Source of the DNA: Nissolia schottii
Lineage: Eukaryota; Streptophyta; Magnoliopsida; Fabales; Fabaceae
DNA: 64,000 nucleotides
Direction: 5' to 3'
Assembly (NCBI GenBank): GCA_003254905.1
Contig: QANU01033406.1
Location: forward strand, 124,001-188,000
Below the pieces are notes generated by a model that was not told the origin of the DNA, did no database searches, and saw nothing but the letters and a program-made list of their open reading frames with translations. The first letter of the stretch is position 1. Every line of letters begins with the position of its first letter. This document shows positions 35,801 to 47,017 of this stretch, piece by piece. The translations under genes were made by a program, and so were the position numbers.

Positions 35801-36845
35801 ATGAGCAAGAACTTTCAAGTCTTGCCACTCGATATCAATATTGACCGTACTGAACAAAGTTTATGATGAGAGAGAAGGTAAAAATAAGCTGAAGAAATTT
35901 TGGAGGACTACTCTGAAGAAGAGATATCATGAACAGCTAGAACCCCCACCTTTACCATGACAAGTTGTTAGAGAATTCCTATATAGTTGTGGAGGTGGTG
36001 GTGTCTCACCCATCGTGAAGCTGCCTGTCAATGTTGAAATTTCAAGCTCAACCATTCCCTGATCAAGTTCGTTAAGGAGAATTGTCAATTCCATGGGTTG
36101 GTTCACGATGATGCGCATGACTTCATTGATGGCATCCTCCAAGAATACGACAACCACAAGAGGAGATATGTACACCCAGATTCCATTACTCTGATTGTTC
36201 CTCAATATGTTATTCGTTGAAGCCAAGACCTAATTGAAATCTTAATCAGATTGAAGCTTCATTACTTGGGAAAAATTGCAATGTAAGTTTCTCGAGAGGT
36301 TTGCGACATGCAACAAGTACCTCCAAACACAGAAGGCTCTTCTGACTTTTACCAAAGGGGATGACGAGAAATTTTCTGATTACTAGAGGCAGTTCTAAGA
36401 TATACAAGCAAGGTGCCCTGACCATGAGATTCCTATTCATATGTTGTTATCTATAGTTTATAGCGCATTTGACCAACCCTCCCGAGACATGGTCAACGTA
36501 GCAGCATGTGGATCTATTATGGACATGAAGACTAGAGAAGAAGCCTTTGGGATGCTGGAGATTCTAGCAAGGAACGATCCAGTCGAGAAGAGAAAAATAA
36601 TAAGAAGAAGAGTACTGGCAATGGATTCAACGACTAGCCTATTGGCAAGGATGGAATTTCTAAAAGTGGAGAACAAGGGGGTAGGACTCAACTAGCCACT
36701 ACAGTCGCAGGAACCTTTCCAAAGATAGAATATAGAATCTATCAAGACAACCAAGCACCCTCTAAAAATCGCAGTCAAAGAAGTGAACTACATGGGGAAT
36801 GGATAAGGAACATCATTTTGAGAACATATCCAATAACTTTTTATA
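35801..36845 (+). pseudogene. Ty3/gypsy gag, broken
   Basis: A start-like ATG at 35801 opens MSKNFQVLPLDI. Similarity to plant gypsy gag is clearest at 36441-36695, where YSAFDQPSRDMVNVAACGS and TREEAFGMLEILARN match the conserved 'L...tR..iD.aaGG....kt..ea..lle.ma.n' block of Athila-like gag. Near 36785 'VNYMGN' recalls the glycine/asparagine-rich C-terminal part. Several frameshifts and stops interrupt it, so no product is made. The sequence then stops at an inserted LTR. Confidence 0.65.
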
Positions 36846-37291
36846 TGTGTCTTGATGATTAACTATTGGATATATTTATGTCTAAATGTATATATGTATG
36901 AATATCAAGTGCTATAGTGTTAGAATGCATGCATAGCAGGCTAACAATATTATTTGATTAATATAATGATTTGATCCTTGCCCAATTGTATATGCATGAT
37001 GCATTGATTGATCTATAGATGCATATTAAGATATTGGAACACATTAGATTAACTATACTTTTAAATGAAAAATCTTTTATGTGTAGGAAAGTCCAAGGCA
37101 TCAAGAACAAGATGGAACAAGAAGAAACATATTCATATGATGCCCAAAGTCAAAAGGGGGAGCATAAAATATTTATCCCATGAAGAACATGGTAATGCCG
37201 AAGATAGGATTCATGAAGTATACCAAATCCAAGCAATCTATCAAAAGGATATAGTCTCTTAGGACTTAAGGTATTCTTGTCAAAGGAAAAT

Positions 37292-37333
<42 letters not shown>

Positions 37334-38382
37334 AATGATACTCTTAAATGATCTTTTGGTTCTACGAACTAAAAATGGTTAAGAATGATAATATGAATCC
37401 AAAGAAAGGGAAAAAGGATGAATTTGGCTCAAGCAAATTTGTGTCATTCGAATGACCAGGGTGTGTCATACGAATGACCAGGGTGTGTCATTCAAATGAC
37501 CTGGCAAAAAAAAGTCATAATGACTATATTTGCTTGAGTCATTTGAATGACTAGGGGTGTCTTATTCGAATGGCCAAGCTCCAAAAGTTTAAAAGAGCTA
37601 GTTTTCAACGGATAGAAATTGGAGAATTAATGGGCAATGACTAGTACACTTACAAACTCTATAAATACCCATTAAACTCACATTTCTAGCCAAACTCTTT
37701 ACTCCCATCATCCTTATACTTCATACTATCAATGGATTATTATTTTCCATCATCAAAAGAGCAAAAAAGAGATATTATCAATACTCCTAGTAGAGCTTCA
37801 ATTTGTATCATGCACTCTTTGAGAGAGTTTCTTTTTCTACACAACAATTCTATACACTTGTAAAGAAGGTGAGGTATCCCTCTAGTTGCTTAGGGTGTGA
37901 TATCCTTAAGGATTGGTTCTTGGGGCTCAAACACAAAGGTGGGGATCCTAAGTGTGAGGAGTGCTCTTGGATGTAAAGGTTTTTTAAGCACCTAAGTTAG
38001 AAGCTTGATAATAGTGGAAAAATTCTTGAGCAAGCCGTTTGGGGACTGGACGTAGATCGCAAGGGTGGTCGAACGAGGATAAATCATTGTTTGTAATTTC
38101 TCTAACTCTATCTCTTTATTTATTGTAAACTTATACTATTGTCTTGCATATTTGAGAATTACAATATTATACATTTGTTCATACTTGTTCATAAGTTGCT
38201 CTAGTGATCTTATTGTTCAATCAACATACATAATTGAACAAGCTTATAATTATATCCTTAATTGATATATTCCACTGCATAATAACTTTGATTGCATGAA
38301 AATGAAATATTTGTCAAAATTGTAATAATTTCTTAAATACTCAATTCACCCTACTTTTGGGTATTAGTTGCCAAGTATAACA
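36846..38382 (+). mobile_element. Sirevirus-like (Ty1/copia) LTR inserted between gag and protease
   Basis: It starts TGTGTCTTGATGATTAAC, the same as the LTR at 41000 (TGTGTATTGATGATAAC), and ends CCAAGTATAACA after 'caattcaccctacttttggg', a typical Sirevirus LTR end. The U3 part carries six copies of the palindrome gtcattcgaatgac (37443-37575) just upstream of a TATAAATA box (37660-37667). The U5-side 'actggacgtagatcgcaagg' also occurs at 42013. A purine-rich 'caaaagggggag' lies at about 37151-37162 and a (TA)n run at 37293-37331. The flanks 'ttata' and 'gaagg' do not match, and the gypsy sequence between gag and protease is missing, so this site was rearranged. Confidence 0.65.
37293..37331. 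repeat. (TA)n microsatellite within the Sirevirus-like LTR
   Basis: About 19 uninterrupted TA units. Confidence 0.95.
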
Positions 38383-40540
38383 GAAGGACCCCGATGTTAC
38401 TATAATTTGTGCCACATCAACGGGTACACCTTCCATGACTGCCTAATTGATAAGTGCCAAATTTACACAATTTCACCTAATGAAATGACACCTGTTTTCT
38501 TAAGTTTAAAAGAATTATCTGACTAAATTTCCCATTTTTTGTAGGATTTATAATATATTTCTAAAGATGGATGCAAGCATATTAATTAAGAATAATCCCC
38601 AAGAGAAGGAAGCAAAGAGCAAAGGAGGCAAAAGAAACAAAAAGACAAAGTCAGAAGCGAAGCCGCTCAGCGCCTAAAGATATACCGCTCAGCGGTAAAC
38701 ACCAACCCACTGAGCGATCACATTCACTAAGCCACTTGCAACAGGCGCATTTATGGCGCCAGCTAAGCCAGCCGCCACAGCCTGGCGCCGCCACAGCAAA
38801 AAGCCTGCAGCCGCCCTGCCATCCTGCTCTGAATGGCTCAGAGGACAGCCCCAGCCGCTCAGCGGATGTACCCACCAGCCCACTTGCTGCCGGCGCATTT
38901 ATGAGGCCAGCTGTCGCCACCGCCACCAGTTGTCACCGCCAGGAATCTGTCAGAAGAGCAACCAATAAGAACCCACTTTGACTGAACCGCTCAGTGATAT
39001 TACCTATCCGCTCAGCAGTGTCATCATTACACTGCTCAGTGGAGGTACCCTACCGCTCAGTGAAGTGCTCGAATTTTGCCTATAAATAGAAGGCCTAGAC
39101 ACTCTTCAAAGACACATTTTAAAAATCCCTTCTCCCATTCAGAATCCATTTCTTTCTTATTTCTCTTGTACTTCAAAGCTTAGTTTAGTTTAGCAACAAA
39201 GAGGAGGCCAGTGAAGGAGCCAGGAGTGATCAAGGAAGCACGACGGTCGTTGTCATGACAGCGTGAGAACGTGTCATGGTAAGCGTTCATCACCTTGCCT
39301 CTGAGATTCTCTTGTAAGATGGATTTCTAATCCTCTTGTTGTTGGGATTTTGATGAATATTGTAGTATGCTTGTATCCATGTAACTTTTGCATTATGAAT
39401 CTATCAGTTTCTATGACTTGCTTGAATGATTTTACGCTTAATGCTTGTTTTAGCTTAGCTACCTAAAGCATGATTTCAAACTGCTTGGATGCGTGCGAAA
39501 GTGGCATCATAAGTTGGAACTAAATCAATTCATCTGGTAAACCTAATTGCTAGAGATAGAGTTAGGGTTATTAGTCATTTTAACATCTGGAATAACGTTG
39601 GTGTATTTTGTTAAGTTTGTGTGCGAAAGTGACAGCATAACAAAGGAAGCCTGACGATCTTTTCATGCACGAAAGCGATGAACAAGTTAAGAACTGGTGG
39701 TGAGGAATCAATGAAATGATAATTCTGTTGTACTAAGTAAATGGATGAATGAAACTATAATAGGATTCAATTCCCAACAAGCTTCCGGATCTACCTCTGA
39801 TTTGTTACATATTTATCTTTTATGTTGTTTATTTAGTTTATTTAACTATCAATCAATTTACCAATCCTTCACCTTATTGTTTAATTAACAAACTCAAGAA
39901 TGGTATTTTTGCAACTCCCTGTGGATACGACTATACCCGACTATACTGCAATTGGATCCCTTGAGGATCTAAAAGCTGTAAAGAATGATATATTATTAAA
40001 CGACGAGAGTGTAAAAAGCTTTCAACACTAATGGACATAGGATTGGGAGTAAGCTTAATGCTGCTATCAATTTACAAGTGGCTAGGATTTAAAGAGAGTG
40101 AGATAAAGCCTACCATGGTTGTGTTGGAGTTAGCTACCGCCAACATGAACTATGTCTATGGGGTATCTGAAGATGTGGAATTTGTGATAAGGCACCTCAT
40201 TTTCCCTATCGACTTCTACATTCTTGACACCATGCATGAGGGAGAGTACCTCGTTATTTTGGGTAGACTTTTCCTGGCTACCAGCGAGGCGGTTATTGAC
40301 TTCAAGAGGGGACTAGTGGTTCTGGATGAAGATGTGGAAAAAATTTCATACCTATTCCATTTGCCACCCCTAAGCAATGTCGAGACACAAGAAGAGGACC
40401 CGAAGTATGAAGAAGAGGACTCCAAGTACGAAGACAATCTTGAGTATGAGGAGGATCCTTCCTATGAAGATTTTGGTCCGCACTATACTCCTCCGCAAAG
40501 CCCCTGCAACGCCATATTCTCTCCTTTGCCTGAATAATAC
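38383..40540 (+). pseudogene. Ty3/gypsy aspartic protease, split by a solo LTR
   Basis: The frame 'CYYNLCHINGYTFHDCL' (38392-38445) continues, after the solo LTR, with MDIGLGVSLMLLSIYKWLG (from 40031). Together they match the plant gypsy retropepsin region 'C.I......aL.DlGaSvsLMPlSiy..Lg'. Further on FYILDTMHEGEYLVILGRLFL (about 40217-40279) matches '..F.vlDm.....iPiiLGRPFL', and VIDFKRGLVVL completes the domain. The active-site DLGAS is changed to DIGLG, and LGRPFL to LGRLFL, so it would be inactive even without the insertion. The C-terminal part is an acidic repeat (EEDPKYEEEDSKYEDNLEYEED). No reverse transcriptase or integrase follows, so the element has a large internal deletion. Confidence 0.75.
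38448..40027 (+). mobile_element. 1.58 kb solo LTR with CTAAT target duplication
   Basis: CTAAT is present at 38443-38447 and 40028-40032, directly flanking TGATAAGTGCC...CTTTCAACA. The LTR interrupts the gypsy protease frame, so it is younger than that element. Its U3 carries about eight copies of ccgctcagcgg-type palindromes (38663-39060) and then a TATAAATA box at 39081-39088. Near its 3' end 'ctccctgtggatacgacta' recalls LTR ends of Athila-like gypsy elements. Plus orientation follows from the TATA box and that end. Frames at 38651-38981 are by-products of the GC-rich U3. Confidence 0.85.
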
Positions 40541-40999
40541 AAATGCTCATCTCCATCGATGCAGGTAGCTTCCCCACATCCACATCCCTTTGTACCAAAG
40601 AATTAGACTAATTATCTAGACAAGTACATCAAAGAGAAAAAAAAAAACTTAGAGATGGATGAGTCGTCAGATCATCTGGCTCAATTTGAGGGATACAAAA
40701 AGACTCTTTGTGCCCCCACAAAAAATGAGTGAAGAGATTAAAGGGGGAAGTGGAGAGAAACAATATCACAATGAAGAAACCATCGGACTTGACTTCTGAT
40801 GGAATGGTACAATGCCTAGGACTTTCGGAGCTTGTGCCATAGATTGTTCATTATGCCCACAAGACTAAGAGTAGTGGAAATTGATCGTTTCACCCACCAT
40901 GAAGTTAATAAAAAGCTAGCATGTCCAACTTAGGGACATGAAATCAATATGCTAAATGGGAGATAACCCGTATGTTATTCATGAACACAAGGCCATTCA
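40541..40999 (+). mobile_element. 3' non-coding part of the deleted gypsy element
   Basis: About 40730-40760 'gattaaagggggaagtggag' and 40955-40970 'aaatgggagataacccg' resemble purine-rich and 'gggaggcaacccga'-like blocks near the 3' end of Athila-type elements. Polymerase and integrase regions are absent. The sequence is cut off by the next LTR. Confidence 0.4.
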
Positions 41000-42042
41000 T
41001 GTGTATTGATGATAACAAAAAAAAAAAGCTGAAGTCAACACAAAGTTTTGGAGACCAAGAGGAAGCTACAAGATTTTATTTCATTCTTCATCCTCTTAGT
41101 ATTAATAGGTCTCTTGTAAAATTGTGAAAAACTTTTTGTAAGAAAAGTTTCCTAGAAGTGATCAACTAAGCTTTTGCTTATGCATGAAAATGTTTTTGAA
41201 AAATGTCTTTGAAAAAGGTTATATGTGTGTGTGTGTGTTTCTTTCAATATATTTTGAAAAACATTTTTCTAAGACTGATTGAATCGATTCAATCAATGAG
41301 TGAATTGATTAATTAAGGATATGATTTAAAATTATTTAGAAATTCAGTTTTCACTAAATTGATTCAATTTAATAGTGAATCGATTGATGTCAAAGTGAGA
41401 TTTTAAAAATTCAAATTCAAATTGAATTGAATCGATTCAATTTGCTTGTGAACTGATTCATCCTATTCTAAACACAAAAGTTCAAAATTTTGATTGATTT
41501 TTTGTGATATCATTACCTCTTTTGAGGTCATCCCTATTGGCTATAAATAGGATATCAAGGCACGATTTTCATAACAATTCCTAAGCTAAAAACCTTGCAA
41601 AAACTCTGTCAAATTGCTTTCTAATTCATCACTTTCATATTATTCTCATATAAGCTCTTTGTGATCACTTGAGGAACATTTCATAAGATAGAGCTTCTAG
41701 GCTTAATTTGTATATTTGCTCTTTGGAAGAGTGATTATATAAAAATATCTAAGAGTTTTTCATTATTGAGAAAAGTTGCTTAGATATTTTTAATCTCTAT
41801 TGATTAATACCCTGTAGAGGTGAAAGGTAGATTATTTTCAATTGCTAGGGGATTTGCTCTAGAAAGATCTCGTAGGGTGAGGCACCCTTGAGTTAATCCA
41901 TACACTAGGTTGGGATACTGTGAGAGTGTAAGGATTGTGAGAATTGTAAAGATTCACAAGTACCTGCAGAAACTTGTTTCATAGTGAAAAATTTCTAAGT
42001 TTGCTTAGGTATTGGACGTAGATCAGTGGTTGGATCGAACCA
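41000..42042 (+). mobile_element. Second Sirevirus-like LTR, 3' truncated
   Basis: It starts TGTGTATTGATGATAAC. U3 holds palindromes of the gaatcgattc type (41281-41290, 41377-41385, 41429-41438 and degenerate copies) upstream of TATAAATA at 41542-41549. The U5-side 'tattggacgtagatcagtgg' plus 'ttggatcgaaccag' matches the usual Sirevirus LTR 3' region. It then joins directly to reverse-transcriptase coding sequence at about 42043 without the LTR terminus, primer site, gag or integrase. Confidence 0.65.
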
Positions 42043-42900
42043 GTTCAAATCTATGTGGATGGCATTATTTTTGGTGCTACTAATGAATCTCTTTGCAAAG
42101 AAACTTCTAAAAACATGCAGGATGAATTCAAAATGTCAATGATGGCAGAGCTCAATTTCTTCCTAAGACTTCAAATAAAAAAAATGAAGAAGAAACGTTC
42201 ATATCCCAAACCAACTATTGCAAAGAACTTCTCAAAATATTTGACATGGATACGAAGCCCATGGATATTCCCATGGCAGGTGGATGTCTCTTTGACAATG
42301 ACAAAAATGGAAAAGAAGTAGATATCACAAAGTACTGAGGAATGATCTATTCACTTCTCTATGTAACAACAAACAAGCCAGATATAATGTTTGATGTGTG
42401 CATGTGTGCTCGTTATCAAGCGTGTCCAAAGGAATCCTGTCTCACAGTCGTCAAGTGAATCATGAAGTACCTTGTAGGATCCACAAACATGGGATTGTGG
42501 TACCCAAGAGGTGCAACATGCAAGCTAATTAGGTATTTCGACTTTGACTTTCCAAGATGGAAGCTAGACTGAAAAAGCACAAGCGAAAAATGTCAGATTT
42601 TAGGTTGCTCCTTAGTTTCATGGCACAATAAGAAATAGAACAATGTGGCATTGTCAACTGCAAAAGCTGAGTACATAACAACTAGAAGTTGTTATGCCCA
42701 AATCCTTTGGATGAAACAACATCTATTGGACTATGAAATCAAGCTTGAGCAAATACCAATAAAGTGTAACAATACTAGTGCCATTAATTTAACAAAGAAT
42801 CCCTTTCAATATTCAAGAATGAAACATATAGAGATTCGTCACTATTTCATATGGGATCACATTCAAAAAAGGGATTGCATCATCGAATATTGTGGTGATG
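42043..42900 (+). pseudogene. Sirevirus-type Ty1/copia reverse transcriptase / RNase H fragment
   Basis: The frame begins VQIYVDGIIFGATNESLCKE, the active-site region of copia reverse transcriptase, with YVDD changed to YVDG (loss of a catalytic aspartate). It continues MQDEFKMSMMAELNFFLRLQI (about 42118-42177). After a shift, 'YSLLYVTTNKPDIMFDVCMCA' and 'CPKESCLTVVK' are legible with stops. RNase H motifs follow from 42645: ALSTAKAEYI, CNNTSAINLTKNP and KHIEIRHYFIWDHI. All are in the right order but split over frames. The N-terminal two thirds of the polyprotein are absent. Confidence 0.85.
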
Positions 42901-43800
42901 GTGGCTTGAGGATTAGTGGAGGTTGGAGAGTAGTAATGGTGGCCGGCCGAGAGCATGAAGTAAAGGAGAGGAAGGAGGGTTGTCGGTGAGAGAAGAGAAG
43001 AAGAAAATAATTTCTCTTCTTGAATGAATAAAAGGGAAAAAAAATAAAAGAATAAGAAAGGAAAAGAATACGTTAAGTTTTGGAAAAGTGTCCTAAAGAG
43101 AGAAAAGGCTTGAGACACTTGTCTCATGGAGGAGGGAAGACAGCAATATGTGGCACACATGGAAGTGCCATGCTTTGTGCATGCGAGGAGCGTGGCGTGG
43201 CTAACATATGTAGGCCCATCCCATGGTTCGAGGTGCTTCAGGAAGCTAAAAAGTGAACTTCAACTATACTAGGTTAAAACAGAACTGAAAAAGAAAATTA
43301 TAAATAAAATATTATAAAAGTGATAAAATATTATAAAAGTGGGTCCAACACTTGTCATTGAACTCATACAGATCTTAGACAGAGAGAAAATTGATCTTGG
43401 AAACATGTGGGACTAATTCCTCAAATGGAACTCTGATTCATGAATCATCAAAAGTTTTGGAATCAATATAGAACGAGAATGATAACACTCTAAATATTCT
43501 AAAGGCACAAGAATAGGTCATGAGACTCCTCTGTAAGTCTCTAGTCCAACGATTGACTCAGCTGGAACAACAGTTAACCATCGCATTGCTAAACTGATAA
43601 ACTGATAGCAGTTACGCTTGACAATGGACTTTACTATTCTAGGTTTCTTAAACACAAATATACATATTAAATTAAATCATTATGGCTATATGTTTTAACC
43701 AGTATATGATTAATAATAAATGTTAAACTCTGTAGACAGTATTCTAAGATAGTGCTTAAAATAACGAAAACTAGGATGTTACCCTGACGCCCCCAGCGAC
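42901..43800. repeat. LTR-like debris after the RNase H fragment
   Basis: From 42895 the sequence changes to 'ggtgatggtggcttgagg' and purine-rich DNA unrelated to the polyprotein. Near 43735-43784, on the minus strand, 'taacatcctagttttcgtta' and 'taagcactatcttagaatac' match the start of the LTR-like segment at 32890-33688, so part of family E is present. Boundaries are not defined. Confidence 0.35.
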
Positions 43801-44900
43801 AACACCTCCTTGATGTCGTCCCATCTGTCGCTGCCACCTACTCAAGCTTATGTCGCGACCTCTTGAACAGCTAGATGTCGTTTCCACATGTAGGAATGAC
43901 ATCACCACCTCCATTGCTTCCACCTATAGGAGCTAACTGTCGTCACCTTCATCCTCCCTGTAAGACCCACCTCTGAGGGAAACTCCTTGCCATAGCTAGT
44001 AAGCCATGTTGCCTCCTCACCACTCATCCTCCTTTTATGTTTTTCTTCCTTAGTAATGGTTATAGGATAGATGACTTGATCTTGTTGTTACTATACAATT
44101 ATCACATAAAATTTTTGCTAAGCTGAGTCATTAATAATATGTTATGTGTCTTGTAATTGATGTTGTTTGTTATTGTGAATTGAATTATTGTGTAAACTGT
44201 GTATATGTGTAAGTGTTTGAATGTGTGTGTGTGTGTGTATTTGTGTGTAGAGGACACTTCTTGCATGAAATTTGTGTGATTTATATATGTTTGTTAATGC
44301 AATTTGAACATAGACATTGTAATTACATTCTACAATCATGTTTCCTACAAATCGGCTATGGATATGTGACAAAGTGCACTTAAATTGGGGTGGGGCTTAA
44401 ACCAATGTATTTTGCGGGTGTGGATGACTTCTGCCTAAGAATACAATTAACATATCAATTTAAGAGGGAACAAAGAGTTAGATAGATATGTTCAAAGTGC
44501 AGACATAACAAGTTTATTGATGTTGAGAGCATTAGGATGCATTTGTATTGAAATGAGTTTGAGCCCTCGTTATTGGGTTTGAACTAACCATGGGATTGAT
44601 ACACATGGGATTAATTGCTTCAGTATGCACAATATTATGGTGTGGGTGGTTCAAGTGGGTTATGCCTAGATGATAGTGATGTCGATATCATGAACTGTGG
44701 CACCAATTATAGTCAGTATGTGAAAAAGGTTAATGATATTGTCGGTCATGGGTTTGAGATGTTTAATGACTAATCCATTGAACAATATCTCAATCTAAAT
44801 GGTAAAATTTTTTATAGTTTGTTGGAGGCATTAAACACTTCGTTATGGGAAGGAAAGGAACAGTGAATAACGATTTACAAGTAGATTAAGTACAAGACTA
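43801..44900 (+). other. Unassigned; possible MULE transposase N-terminal trace
   Basis: About 43785-44030 is C-rich with repeated 'gtcg' and 'ccacct'. In one frame near 44630-44775, 'YYGVGGSSGLCLDDSDVDIMN' is followed by further residues up to a stop. The 'GL..L.dDsDv..M' arrangement vaguely recalls the N-terminal domain of plant Mutator-type transposases. The match is from memory and short, and no catalytic domain follows. Confidence 0.25.
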
Positions 44901-45539
44901 CACTGAATAAATAAGTATAATTAGAGGACTAAAAAAAATTTTATCCAAATTTTTTTGTCATTGGGACAAAAGTTAAAAATGCTCAAATAAATTGAAAGAA
45001 AAATGTTATTTGTACTCATTTTGAGTATTTCATCATGTCAACTCACTCATTATTTTCTATTAAATAAAATTTAAAAAGATATATCCCTTTAAAATCTCAT
45101 TCAATAATGAATAATGAGAGAATTTACACTGTCTTTAATATAAAATGAGTTAAAATAATTCACCTCAAATTAAAAATACATGCATGAGTTGAGATGATTG
45201 TACCATGCCAGACATGAGTGTCATGGCAGTGGTTTTTTCCTTCTTTGATAAAAAGGTATCATGGATTTACCACCACTGCCATAGTACTTGGTTTCCCTGC
45301 ACTCATAACATGTCTTTTCCTTCTCACGGTTTCTCTTTTATTTTTTTCTTGTTTGTACGTAGGCGTAGATTCATAACGCCACGTTGTCGCTGTTAATAAT
45401 TCGTAACTTCAGAAATGGCCCAACTTCTTAGGTATAGTCCATGTCTTTCTCTCTTTCCGGGACCATGGTACTATTAGTTTGGTGTCGGTTCTTTATTTCT
45501 TTGTTGGCTGCTTTATATCTGTCGCAGGGGACTCTGCAC

Positions 45540-45542
<3 letters not shown>

Positions 45543-45582
<40 letters not shown>
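45543..45582. repeat. (GA)n microsatellite
   Basis: About 20 uninterrupted GA units. Confidence 0.97.
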
Positions 45583-45584
<2 letters not shown>

Positions 45585-46296
45585 TGGTCCTCAAAAATGT
45601 TAAATTGATGAATCAGACTACACGAATGGGTAACAGCATGTAATCTGCCTTAAAATCTTCTGTCTTAAGTACATACAATCCTTCTCTTCCATCTATTATA
45701 CCTTTTCCTTGTTTTTCTATACATATCCTTGGTTTTTTTTTCTTCCCTATACATATCCTTGGTTTTATTTTCCCTATACATATCCTTGTTATGTTATATA
45801 TATACTACTCTATATTGTTGGTAAAAAATACGCAATTTGATTCTTTATGTTTATTTGTTTAGTTTTATGATTTAATTGTTTTAATTTTTTCCTCACATAT
45901 ATCATTTTATCAGAGACAATCTTGTTTAAATATTATTTGACACTTAAATGTGAACAATTCTCTCGACTGAGATTGAAACCATAACTCATCACGTTGCAAT
46001 GGAATATTAGCCTCTTGATGTATAATAATAGTGTAAAATTATTTTATATTGTGATCGAATCAAAATATTTTAAATGCATGACTTATGAAACATTGAATAA
46101 GAAAATCAAACCTTTTTATAATTTTGATTTAGAGACAATATAAAATTATTTCACTGTCAATATAAAACAATTGAGTTCTAATTATAATAATTATATATTA
46201 CCTACTTATCTGTAATGCGATTGTCACGCCGTAATCATACCATTAACATAACTAACGTACCAACATTTTTGATATATGATAAAATTGTTACTGAAA

Positions 46297-46298
<2 letters not shown>

Positions 46299-46338
<40 letters not shown>
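46299..46338. repeat. (TA)n microsatellite
   Basis: About 20 uninterrupted TA units. Confidence 0.97.
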
Positions 46339-46341
<3 letters not shown>

Positions 46342-47017
46342 AAAGTGTTATTGAATGATTTAAAATATGATATTGACTTTGTTACACGGTAAATGGAAAA
46401 TATTTTATGCTTGACAACTAATTACATTCTATTAGACTTAATTTTGTGATAGTTATTCTAATATATAGACAAATATTTTTAATAATGTGTCAATACATAA
46501 TTAATGGATAATTGTATGAAAATTTTACACAAACAACATAGCAAAATTAAATCTTCAATTAATTATATATTTTTTTTGTTATTTATAATTTTTCCTTTGT
46601 GTTTTCATTTACTTTAGGGGTGTTTTTGTTTTTCTGTGATATTTTTGTCCCTTTTATGGTTGTAATTCTATCCTCTTTTGTTGTCTTTTCTTTCTCTTTT
46701 ATGGTAGATTTTGTTTATAGGAGTCTTACAAATGAAAAATATATTCAAATTTATCACAAAACAAAGCAGTAGAGTTTAAGATCTTCACTTAATTCAGAGT
46801 GAATGGTGTGTTCATATCTTATTAATGTTAGATTTGATTTATTATTTTTAATTTATAAGTGTCATAGGTTGCTCTAGGAATGAAATTCTTCTTTTCTTGT
46901 CAAAAAAATTAAATCTTCAATTAAAATATAAAGCACCAAATTAAAAAAAATTAAATAATTAAATTTAAAATATAAGAATAAAAAACTAAACTTATGCATA
47001 TTCTTCTCCTCCGAATG

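Larger units (their letters stand above)
44901..47017. other. AT-rich intergenic DNA
   Basis: No gene is supported. A 13-bp inverted pair ('catggcagtggt', 'accactgccat') lies at about 45223-45285. 'tccctatacatatccttggtt' type units repeat three times near 45715-45790. The segment holds a (GA)n run at 45543-45582 and a (TA)n run at 46299-46338. Confidence 0.4.

Noticed and set aside
38392..38445. Gag zinc knuckle reading of 'CYYNLCHINGYTFHDC'
   Set aside because: Cysteine/histidine spacing does not fit CCHC, whereas the segment aligns well with the stretch just before the gypsy protease active site and continues in frame after the solo LTR.
38651..38981. Overlapping 69-91 codon frames on both strands
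   Set aside because: They fall in the GC-rich palindrome-bearing U3 of a solo LTR.
45205..45396. MicroRNA-like hairpin and 63-codon frame
   Set aside because: The pairing is only about 13 bp with a loop near 45 bp, and no known plant microRNA sequence is recognised.
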